From contig JAGOIS010000094.1 in NCBI GenBank assembly GCA_017995495.1, forward strand, positions 1 to 6,065: DNA of 6,065 nucleotides, given 5' to 3'. The number at the start of each line of letters is the position of its first letter. The first letter of the stretch is position 1. The position numbers and the translations under genes were made by a program. Positions 1 to 5,362 of this stretch are shown here, piece after piece. The notes under the pieces were generated by a model, which saw only the letters and a list, made by a program, of their open reading frames with translations, made no database searches and was not told where the DNA came from. This DNA comes from Candidatus Cloacimonadota bacterium. Lineage in GTDB: Bacteria > Cloacimonadota > Cloacimonadia > Cloacimonadales > Cloacimonadaceae.

Positions 1-518
1 GTTCCCACACCGCTTTCGTCTTCGACTACGCCCGCTCGGCTTATGTTTACAAAGATCCAGCCCAGCAGCTGGTGCATCATCTCAAATACGATTCCCTGCA
101 AGCACCGGCGGACTTCTTCTGCCAGGCTCTGCTCAAGATCCCCGCGGCAACGCGCTTCCGGGACAGTTTCGACCTCGTTACCGCCGTCCCCCTGCACAGG
201 GTGCGCCAGCGTGAACGGGGCTACAACCAGTCAGAGCTGCTGGGACGCAGGCTGGCCGCCGAACTGGGCCTCCCTTTTGAGCAACCCGTGATCCGCCACG
301 TGAACACCCGCAGCCAGACCAACCTGAGCCGCCAGGCCAGATTGGACAACCTTTCCAGTGCTTTTGCCCTCAGGCGCAAAGCCGGCGTGGCGGGCAGGCG
401 GATCATCGTGGTGGACGACGTTTTCACCACCGGCACCACGGTCAACGAGGTCTCCCGCGTCCTCAGGGCGGGCGGAGCGGCCAGGATCGCTGTTTTAACG
501 GCCACGAGGGCTGTCTGA
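1..518 (+). CDS. comF: ComF family phosphoribosyltransferase-like protein (5' end outside window)
   Basis: The reading frame is open from the left edge (first whole codon at position 3), so the gene begins outside the window. The GTG at 72 lies inside conserved sequence and is read as valine. Three ComF hallmarks are visible: VPLHRVRQRERGYNQSELLG (about nt 189-248), the TRSQTNLSRQARLDNLSSAF stretch (about nt 306-365), and the PRPP-binding loop VVDDVFTTGTT (nt 408-440), whose paired aspartates and TTGTT are typical of type I phosphoribosyltransferases. The N-terminal zinc-finger part common in ComF proteins would lie upstream and cannot be checked. In naturally competent bacteria ComF helps transformation with internalised single-stranded DNA. 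Outside them the role is unclear, and no other competence gene is seen here. The stop TGA is one base before the next start, which suggests co-transcription with the downstream genes. The family is secure; the cellular role is not. Confidence 0.9.
   Translation, partial: SHTAFVFDYARSAYVYKDPAQQLVHHLKYDSLQAPADFFCQALLKIPAATRFRDSFDLVTAVPLHRVRQRERGYNQSELLGRRLAAELGLPFEQPVIRHVNTRSQTNLSRQARLDNLSSAFALRRKAGVAGRRIIVVDDVFTTGTTVNEVSRVLRAGGAARIAVLTATRAV
506..510 (+). promoter_or_regulatory. Ribosome binding site for the 133-residue protein gene
   Basis: GAGGG lies inside the last codons of the ComF gene, nine bases before the ATG at 520. It supports that ATG as the real start and implies that the ribosome-loading site of this gene is embedded in the upstream coding sequence. 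Confidence 0.5.
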
Positions 519-519
519 G

Positions 520-921
520 ATGAGCAAGGGATATCAGGAGATCAAAACCACGCTCAGCCCGGACGAGGCGAACCTGATGATCGAAAAGGTGGCCCGCTTC
601 ATCGTGGAAAAACAGATGGGCTCGGCCGGGATCCTGCTCCTGGAATCGCTCCATCCCCTGCACGGCATCGCCAGCCAGGCCATGTACTTCATCCTGCCCT
701 TCGCGGAGATGGTCTTCGACTCCCAAAAATACCAGCAATTTGCCCTGATGATCCAGGACGAGGGCCATTTCAAGCGCCTGATCAAGCGCATCGACGAACT
801 GGACGAGGAACTGAACCGCGAACGCCGCGAGGAGGCCAGGATCTCGCGCCAGCGGCGGAAAAACAAGCGGAAAGCCTTCCTGAATAAGATTTTCAAAAGA
901 GACAATAAATCAGCTGAATAA
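520..921 (+). CDS. Uncharacterised 133-residue protein with basic C-terminal tail, upstream of GlmL-like gene
   Basis: I do not recognise a named family. No signal peptide or clear transmembrane helix is seen. Residues about 12-35 look helical. Residues 36-66 are fairly hydrophobic (GILLLE, then AMYFILPFAEMVF) and could pack in a helical bundle or touch a membrane. From the KYQQFALMIQDEGHFKRLIK stretch (70-89) the chain runs into a glutamate- and arginine-rich segment (about 90-118) likely to form a coiled coil, and ends in a strongly basic tail (RRKNKRKAFLNKIFKR, 112-127) that might bind nucleic acid or anionic lipid. Those functions are inferred from composition only. The start is supported by a GAGGG nine bases upstream. 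The gene sits one base after the ComF stop and eight bases before the GlmL-like gene, so it probably shares their transcript and may be a partner of the GlmL-like protein. It is likely a real gene because the spacing is tight and the overlapping antisense frame does not resemble a protein. Confidence 0.8.
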   Translation: MSKGYQEIKTTLSPDEANLMIEKVARFIVEKQMGSAGILLLESLHPLHGIASQAMYFILPFAEMVFDSQKYQQFALMIQDEGHFKRLIKRIDELDEELNRERREEARISRQRRKNKRKAFLNKIFKRDNKSAE

Positions 922-923
922 GC

Positions 924-928
924 GGAGG
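924..928 (+). promoter_or_regulatory. Shine-Dalgarno sequence deciding between two adjacent ATG starts
   Basis: GGAGG is followed after one base by ATG (930) and after four bases by a second ATG (933). One base is too short for normal initiation, so the second ATG at 933 is the likelier true start. The difference is a single methionine. Confidence 0.6.
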
Positions 929-929
929 T

Positions 930-2795
930 ATGATGCAATACGACGAAAAACGCCTGACCCGGATCGTGGCCACGGACTGCGGCAGCACGACCACCAAGGC
1001 AATTTTGATCGAATGGGTGGACGGCGAATATCGCCAGACCATCCGCGGCGAGGCTCCCACGACGGTGGAGGCCCCGCTTAACGACGTTACCAAGGGCGTG
1101 ATCAACGCCACCCAGGAACTGGAGGAGCTCGCCCGGCTAAAGTATCACAACCCCAACATCCGCTTCATGGAAAACGGGGAATTCGTGATCCCGCGCAAGG
1201 GCGACGTGGGCGTTGATGCCTACGTTTCCACCTCCTCGGCCGGCGGCGGTCTGCAGATGATGGTCACCGGCGTGGTGGCTTCCATGACCGGCGAAAGCGC
1301 CGAACGCGCGGCTTTGGGCGCCGGGGCGATCGTGATGGACCTCATCGCCAGCAACGACAAACGCATGAACCACGAAAAGATCGAGCGCATCCGTGAACTG
1401 CGTCCGGACATGATCCTCATGGCCGGTGGCGAGGATGGCGGCACCATCAAGCACGTGGTGGAAATGGCGGAACTGGTGAGCGGCGCCGATCCCAAGCCCC
1501 GTCTGGGTTCCGGCTACAAATTGCCCGTGATCTACGCCGGCAACAAGGAAGCCCAGCAATTCATCAAAGACTCCCTGGCCGACAAGGTGGACCTCATCAT
1601 CACCGATAACATCCGGCCCAAACTGGAGACCGAAAACCTCGGCCCCGCCCGCGACAAGATCCACGATCTCTTTATGGAGCACGTGATGAAGCAGGCCCCG
1701 GGCTACAACAAACTGATGGAATGGTGCCAGGGCCCGGACCACGAAAGCGTTCCCATCATGCCCACTCCCGCGGCCGTCGGCAACATCATGCAGGCCATCG
1801 CCAAAGAGGAAAACATCGAGGTGGTGGGTGTGGACATCGGCGGAGCCACCACGGACGTCTTTTCCGTCTTCACCGAGGAATTTGTTTTCAACCGCACCGT
1901 GAGCGCCAACCTGGGCATGAGCTACAGCATCTCCAACGTGCTGGCCTCAGCCGGATTGGACAACATCATGCGCTGGGTGCCGCTGGACATCGATGAAAAC
2001 TATCTGCGCAACATGATCAAGAACAAGATGATCCGTCCCACCACGATCCCCTCCCTGTTGGAGGAACTCGTTTTGGAGCAGGCCATCGCGATCGAGGCCC
2101 TGCGCCTGGCTTTCGAGCAACACAAGGAATTTGCCAGCAGCCTGAAAGGTATGCAACGCCAGCGCGACATCTCCGAAGCCTTCAGCCAGTCGACCTCCGG
2201 CGCCACCATCGTGAACCTGATGACCCTGAACCTCCTCGTCGGCAGCGGCGGTGTGCTTTCCCACGCTCCCCGGCGCCATCAGACCGTGATGCTGCTCATC
2301 AACGCCTTCCTGCCTGAGGGCGTCACCCGCCTGGCTGTGGACAGCATCTTCATGATGCCCCATCTGGGTGTGCTCTCCGAGATCAGCACCAAAGCCGCCA
2401 CCGAGGTCTTCCGCAAGGACTGCATGGTTTACCTCGGCACCTGCGTGGCCCCGGTGGGCAAGAGCAAAGTGGGCAAACCCGCCCTGAGCGCCAAACTTGA
2501 GCTTCCGGACGGCAGTGTCTGGGAAGAGGAGATCCCCTTCGGCGAAGTGAGATTGATCCCCTGCGGAGTGGGCGAAGTTGCCAAGGCCACCCTGAAAACC
2601 CAAGGCGGGCTCATCCTCGATAAGGAAAAGAGCAAGGAACTCACGGTCGATCTCCACGGCGGCATCGTCGGCATCGTTCTGGACACCCGCGGCCGCCAGC
2701 CTTTCGTGATTCCCGCGGACCGCGCCCTGCGCATCGCCACCCTGAAAAAATGGATGGCCGCGTTCAAGGTCTATCCAGACCAGATCCTGAAGTAG
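930..2795 (+). CDS. glmL: GlmL/MutL-family protein (ASKHA ATPase fold), long form with C-terminal extension
   Basis: This is a recognisable member of the GlmL (MutL) family, named after a gene lying between the two subunits of clostridial coenzyme-B12 glutamate mutase and thought to be an ATP-dependent chaperone or reactivase. Visible signatures are: phosphate-1 motif TDCGSTTTK (residues 15-23), the SSAGGGLQMMVTGV block (102 onward), ILMAGGEDGGT (162-172), YAGN (202-205), MPTPAAVGN (277-285), phosphate-2 motif VDIGGATTD (301-309) with its two conserved aspartates, and the adenosine-type glycine motif GSGG (438-441). Typical GlmL proteins are about 460 residues. This one has 621, with extra sequence roughly from residue 505 (GTCVAPVGKSKVGKP) to the end that looks beta-rich. 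No mutase subunit gene is visible in the window, so glutamate mutase maturation is not demonstrated and the symbol marks family only. It is cytoplasmic, with no signal peptide. The start is probably the second ATG (933), judging by the GGAGG position. The next gene follows after 10 bases. Confidence 0.88.
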   Translation: MMQYDEKRLTRIVATDCGSTTTKAILIEWVDGEYRQTIRGEAPTTVEAPLNDVTKGVINATQELEELARLKYHNPNIRFMENGEFVIPRKGDVGVDAYVSTSSAGGGLQMMVTGVVASMTGESAERAALGAGAIVMDLIASNDKRMNHEKIERIRELRPDMILMAGGEDGGTIKHVVEMAELVSGADPKPRLGSGYKLPVIYAGNKEAQQFIKDSLADKVDLIITDNIRPKLETENLGPARDKIHDLFMEHVMKQAPGYNKLMEWCQGPDHESVPIMPTPAAVGNIMQAIAKEENIEVVGVDIGGATTDVFSVFTEEFVFNRTVSANLGMSYSISNVLASAGLDNIMRWVPLDIDENYLRNMIKNKMIRPTTIPSLLEELVLEQAIAIEALRLAFEQHKEFASSLKGMQRQRDISEAFSQSTSGATIVNLMTLNLLVGSGGVLSHAPRRHQTVMLLINAFLPEGVTRLAVDSIFMMPHLGVLSEISTKAATEVFRKDCMVYLGTCVAPVGKSKVGKPALSAKLELPDGSVWEEEIPFGEVRLIPCGVGEVAKATLKTQGGLILDKEKSKELTVDLHGGIVGIVLDTRGRQPFVIPADRALRIATLKKWMAAFKVYPDQILK

Positions 2796-2799
2796 GAGG
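2794..2799 (+). promoter_or_regulatory. Strong Shine-Dalgarno sequence overlapping the upstream stop codon
   Basis: AGGAGG overlaps the TAG stop of the GlmL-like gene (2793-2795) and lies six bases before the ATG at 2806. This near-ideal site fixes the start of the 376-residue protein and suggests high or coupled translation. Confidence 0.75.
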
Positions 2800-2805
2800 A
2801 AAGAA

Positions 2806-3936
2806 ATGGGACAAGCATACTCAGCTGGACTCACAGTAACTGAAAACATCATCTTGCGCAAGGAACGCATCCTGCCCCTCAAGGGCAAGGTGATGGTGAA
2901 AAAAGGCGATCACGTGACAGCCGAGACCGTGGTGGCGGAAACCCTGCTCCCGGGCAAGGTGGTTCCCTTCAACCTGGCCAACAAACTGGGCGTCACGCCC
3001 TCCCAACTGGAAAACTTCATCAAGATCAAGGCCGGGCAGGTGATCGACACCAACACTGTTCTGGCCGAGACCAAGGGACTTTTCGGCACCGGCCTGTTCA
3101 AAAACGAGGTTCACTCGCCTGTGGTGGGAGAGGTGGAAAGCATCTCCTCCGTCACCGGCCAGATCCTGCTCCGCGAACCCCGCATCCCCGTGCAGGTGAA
3201 AGCCTTCATCGACGGCGTGGTCACCGACGTGATGCCCGACGAGGGTGTCATCATCGAAAACAAGAGCGCCTACATCCAGGGCATCTTCGGCATCGGCGGC
3301 GAGACCATCGGCGAGATCATGGTGCTGGCCAAATCCCCTGACGCCGAGATCACGGCCGCTGAAGTCACCGCTGCCTGCGCCGGCAAGATCATTGTCACCG
3401 GGGCCTTCGTGTCCCACGACGTGATCGAGGCCGCCCGCAAACACGGGGCCAAAGCCATCATCACCGGCGGCATCGACGACCAGGACATCAAGCTGCTCCT
3501 GGGGCACGACATCGGCGTGGCAATCACCGGCCACGAAAACATCGGCCTCACCATCGTGGTCACGGAAGGCTTTGGCAAGATCACCATGGCCCGCAAGACC
3601 TTCGAGCTGCTCAAAAAGTTCAACGGCTATAAGACCTCCATCCACGGCCGCACCCAGATCCGCGCGGGCGTCATCCGCCCCGAGATCATCGTGCCGCTTC
3701 CTTTCGACGAAAAGGAACTGGTGGTGAAAGAAGCCACCATGCCAGTGCTGGAGCCGGGAACGCTCATCCGCGTGATCCGCGAGCCCAACTTTGGCAAGAT
3801 CGCCAAGGTCACCGCCCTCCCTGAAGAACTCACCAAGGTGGAATCCGAGACCCTCGTCCGCGTGCTGGAAGCGCAGTTCGAGGACGGCACCAGGATGGTG
3901 TTGCCCCGCGCCAATGTGGAAGTGATCGAAACCTGA
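2806..3936 (+). CDS. Uncharacterised hammerhead/barrel-sandwich and KOW-like domain protein, partner of GlmL-like protein
   Basis: A 376-residue protein with no signal peptide or membrane segment. Residues about 15-150 carry short beta-strand and glycine patterns of the barrel-sandwich (biotinyl/lipoyl, RnfC-N-like) kind: LPLKGKVMVKKGDHV near the start and HSPVVGEVESISSVTGQILL around 103-122. No MKM-type biotin-attachment motif is seen, so a covalent cofactor is not supported. QGIFGIGGE (158-166) closes this part. Residues about 190-300 look like an alternating alpha/beta unit (VSHDVIEAARKHGAKAIITG, then GHENIGLTIVVTEGFG). The last 60 residues, from EPGTLIRVI and NFGKIAKV (316-335) to the end, resemble a KOW/SH3-like barrel as found in NusG and some ribosomal proteins. 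I know no characterised function for this arrangement. The strong ribosome binding site overlapping the stop of the GlmL-like gene argues for co-expression and perhaps a complex. Domain names are pattern-based inference; the gene itself is secure. Confidence 0.85.
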   Translation: MGQAYSAGLTVTENIILRKERILPLKGKVMVKKGDHVTAETVVAETLLPGKVVPFNLANKLGVTPSQLENFIKIKAGQVIDTNTVLAETKGLFGTGLFKNEVHSPVVGEVESISSVTGQILLREPRIPVQVKAFIDGVVTDVMPDEGVIIENKSAYIQGIFGIGGETIGEIMVLAKSPDAEITAAEVTAACAGKIIVTGAFVSHDVIEAARKHGAKAIITGGIDDQDIKLLLGHDIGVAITGHENIGLTIVVTEGFGKITMARKTFELLKKFNGYKTSIHGRTQIRAGVIRPEIIVPLPFDEKELVVKEATMPVLEPGTLIRVIREPNFGKIAKVTALPEELTKVESETLVRVLEAQFEDGTRMVLPRANVEVIET

Positions 3937-3964
3937 CCAAACCCTATACCAACCCCAGATAAAT

Positions 3965-3988
3965 ACAGGCGGTCTCCGGACCGCCTGT
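3965..3988 (+). terminator. Terminator-like hairpin with UNCG-type tetraloop after the GlmL-like operon
   Basis: CAGGCGGTC (3966-3974) and GACCGCCTG (3979-3987) form a perfect nine-pair stem, extended to ten by A3965-T3988. The loop is TCCG closed by C-G, which in RNA is a member of the very stable UNCG tetraloop class. It begins 28 bases after the stop of the 376-residue protein gene. The following sequence TTCACATTT is only a weak T-tract, and on the opposite strand the stem is followed by TATTTATC. It may therefore end transcription weakly, in either direction, or instead protect 3' ends. The stem is certain; its role is inferred. Confidence 0.6.
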
Positions 3989-4040
3989 TCACATTTAAGT
4001 CTGTTTTCCCAGTTGCATTGCCAAGCGAAAAGACGGCAGG

Positions 4041-4058
4041 CGGTGGCTTCAGCCACCG
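4041..4058. repeat. GC-rich hairpin (second of three)
   Basis: CGGTGGC, loop TTCA, GCCACCG: a perfect seven-pair stem with a four-base loop, extendable by one G-T pair (4040 with 4059). It has no T-tract on either side, so it is not a good intrinsic terminator. It resembles its neighbours in having a GGCGG-type stem and may belong to a dispersed REP-like family, which this window alone cannot show. Confidence 0.55.
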
Positions 4059-4094
4059 TAACCCGGGGATCAGATTAACAGGGCAAAAGGATCT

Positions 4095-4114
4095 CCGGCG
4101 GCTTAAACCGCCGG
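4095..4114. repeat. GC-rich hairpin (third of three)
   Basis: CCGGCGG and CCGCCGG pair perfectly over seven bases around the six-base loop CTTAAA. There is no adjacent T-tract. It lies 36 bases after the second hairpin. Short dispersed palindromes of this kind often occur in intergenic space as REP-like elements or transcript-stabilising stems; that role is inferred. Confidence 0.55.
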
Positions 4115-4213
4115 CTGGCATGGCCGCAATCGGGGCAAACCCTTGTGCGGATGATTATTTGTGGATTGTCTCTCCGGAAGCCGAAGCCAATTTATTCCTG
4201 TTCGGCCCCCATT

Positions 4214-4284
4214 ATCATTACGGTATAAATACGGAATCAATACGGATTTCATCCGTAATGATTCCGTATTGATTCCGTATTGAT
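4214..4284. repeat. Imperfect palindrome, two 34-base arms around a 3-base centre, with phased TACGG/CCGTA sites
   Basis: The left arm (4214-4247) matches the reverse complement of the right arm (4251-4284) at 30 of 34 positions, around the centre TTC (4248-4250). Each arm holds three copies of a pentamer spaced exactly 11 bases apart: TACGG at 4219, 4230 and 4241, and CCGTA at 4253, 4264 and 4275. The array is symmetrical about 4249. Eleven-base spacing puts the sites on nearly the same face of the helix, as in arrays bound by a protein. No T-tract follows on either strand. It could be a protein-binding array, a cruciform or long RNA hairpin ending both convergent transcripts, or a small mobile palindromic element. 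Sequence alone does not decide. Confidence 0.75.
4261..4284 (+). repeat. Tandem 11-base direct repeat inside the palindrome
   Basis: ATTCCGTATTG occurs twice back to back (4261-4271 and 4272-4282), followed by the AT of a third copy. The preceding ATCCGTAATG (4251-4260) is a diverged, one-base-shorter copy. The unit appears in reverse complement in the left arm. Confidence 0.8.
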
Positions 4285-4405
4285 CGCCGGAGCCAAAGGG
4301 TAAGAGATTGAAGGATAGCAGGTTGGATTTAATTAGGTGAAGCAATCTCGTTTTATAGCGCTTAATGTGATATAAGATATGGAGTTATGGGTATAATGAT
4401 GGCTT

Positions 4406-5362
4406 TCAGGTTGCGTCTTCCTTCACGATCCGGGCATACATGTTCGCGCCGCTGGCGGAGCCAAAGTAACCCAGGGCGTTGTGGATCCCTCCCTGAAGGT
4501 AGCCTTCGACCATAAAGTTATAGTTGAAATAGTTGGTGTCAACTACTTGCAAACGAAGGCGATAGCGTCCGTAAAACACAAAGGCGGTGGAGTAATTTTC
4601 CAGCACGAGGTAATTATCCGGCAAGCCCGGCAGGGGAGCGGACAGGAAGCGGTACATCAAGCTCAGGCGGCGGGGCGGTCTGCCGGCATTGTAACCCTCT
4701 GCCAGGCTTGAGTCTGGATGCGCTGTGGGCAGGAATTCGGAGGTGTATTCGAGATCTGTGCTGAAGGGTTCGAGGCAGAAGGTTTCGGCCATCAGGAAGA
4801 AGTTCCCGGAGGCAGTTCCGGTGTTGGCGATGGCGGGATAGTCGCTGTCGATGCGCTGGAAAGGCAGAACGTTCTGGGTGTCAGGATCCAGCGAGTATCC
4901 GCTGCCGGGTGGATTGGTGCCGTAGGGGTCAGGTTCGGCGGTCAAGAGGGGCGGTACGGTGGTTTCAGCCCAGATCAGCGAATCCACTCCGGGCACCTTC
5001 ACCTCGATGCGGTAGCGGTGTTCCGGCTGGATCGTGTTTTGGGCCAAATCAATGTATTTGAATTTAAACGCGTGCAATACAGGAGTGAGCTGAAAACTGA
5101 GGCCGGCGTCCAGATCCCGGATGTTGATCGTGGCGTCGTAAACAAAGACCTCCAGAGGGTCGAAATCCTCGATGGCGGAGCTGCGGGTCACGTAGACCGG
5201 GTAGTTGAAATTGATGGGTTGGCCGGCCATCAGCAAACCCGCCACGGTGAAAACTTCGCCTTCAAAACGCGGCCCGCTGGTGTTATCGCAGGAGCTCAAA
5301 GCCAGCGCCAACAAGGGCAAAAGCAGGATCAGAAAGCGGAGGGCAGGTATGCGAGTTACCAT
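4406..5362 (-). CDS. DUF4249-like outer-membrane lipoprotein paired with TonB-dependent receptor
   Basis: The frame is open further upstream, but the convincing start is the ATG at 5362. From there 318 residues begin with a lipoprotein signal: MVTRIPALRF, a leucine-rich core, then lipobox LSSC with the lipidated cysteine at residue 25. The upstream extension would place about 59 proline- and arginine-rich residues before the signal and overlap the receptor gene, so it is rejected. The mature part follows the DUF4249 layout: a beta-strand start, the PVYVTRSSAIEDF segment, a domain near VYDATINIRDLDAG, then HRYRIEVKVPGVDSLIWAETTVPP, in which immunoglobulin-like strands are likely. DUF4249 proteins of Bacteroidota are usually encoded beside TonB-dependent receptors, as here, and probably assist substrate capture, though the substrate is unknown. 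The start overlaps the receptor gene by seven bases and no strong Shine-Dalgarno sequence is seen, so translation is probably coupled. The residue after the cysteine is aspartate. The family call is by pattern and context, fairly confident. Confidence 0.82.
   Translation of the reverse strand: MVTRIPALRFLILLLPLLALALSSCDNTSGPRFEGEVFTVAGLLMAGQPINFNYPVYVTRSSAIEDFDPLEVFVYDATINIRDLDAGLSFQLTPVLHAFKFKYIDLAQNTIQPEHRYRIEVKVPGVDSLIWAETTVPPLLTAEPDPYGTNPPGSGYSLDPDTQNVLPFQRIDSDYPAIANTGTASGNFFLMAETFCLEPFSTDLEYTSEFLPTAHPDSSLAEGYNAGRPPRRLSLMYRFLSAPLPGLPDNYLVLENYSTAFVFYGRYRLRLQVVDTNYFNYNFMVEGYLQGGIHNALGYFGSASGANMYARIVKEDAT

Larger units (their letters stand above)
3937..4405. other. Structured intergenic region between convergent operons, no credible gene
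   Basis: About 470 bases separate the stop codons of the two convergent gene groups. The left two thirds hold three GC-rich hairpins, a weak six-base stem (GCCGAA at 4180-4185 with TTCGGC at 4201-4206) and a large palindrome, all listed separately where strong. The right part (about 4286-4405) is AT-richer and holds nothing I recognise apart from a short AGCGCT palindrome at 4358-4363. Open frames here are short, lack ribosome binding sites and simply read through the repeats. No tRNA cloverleaf or riboswitch core was recognised. Confidence 0.75.

Noticed and set aside
1137..1742. 201-codon minus-strand frame opposite the first half of the GlmL-like gene
   Set aside because: Same kind of antisense shadow, with histidine- and valine-rich low-pattern translation.
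1947..2888. 313-codon minus-strand frame opposite the GlmL-like gene
   Set aside because: Shadow of the GlmL-like gene, whose family motifs are unmistakable in the sense frame; it also runs across the junction into the next gene.
2821..4056. Long open frame (411 codons) on the minus strand opposite the hammerhead/KOW-like gene
   Set aside because: It is antisense to a well-supported gene. Its translation is rich in His, Asp, Gly and Phe without domain patterns and has no ribosome binding site. It exists because the sense codon usage avoids triplets that give stops on the other strand.
4214..4284. CRISPR-like array
   Set aside because: The repeat unit is 11 bases with no spacers and the copies form an inverted arrangement, unlike CRISPR; no cas gene is seen.
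4018..4345. Two short overlapping frames (84 and 80 codons) in the intergenic gap, one on each strand
   Set aside because: Both read through the hairpins and the palindrome and end in nearly the same peptide (YGINTES followed by I or L and R), which only reflects the inverted repeat. Neither has a ribosome binding site.
4352..4400. Possible promoter in AT-rich sequence (TATAAGAT, TATAATGAT) on the plus strand
   Set aside because: No plus-strand gene follows; the next coding sequence is on the other strand and ends here. Such -10-like strings are expected by chance in AT-rich DNA.
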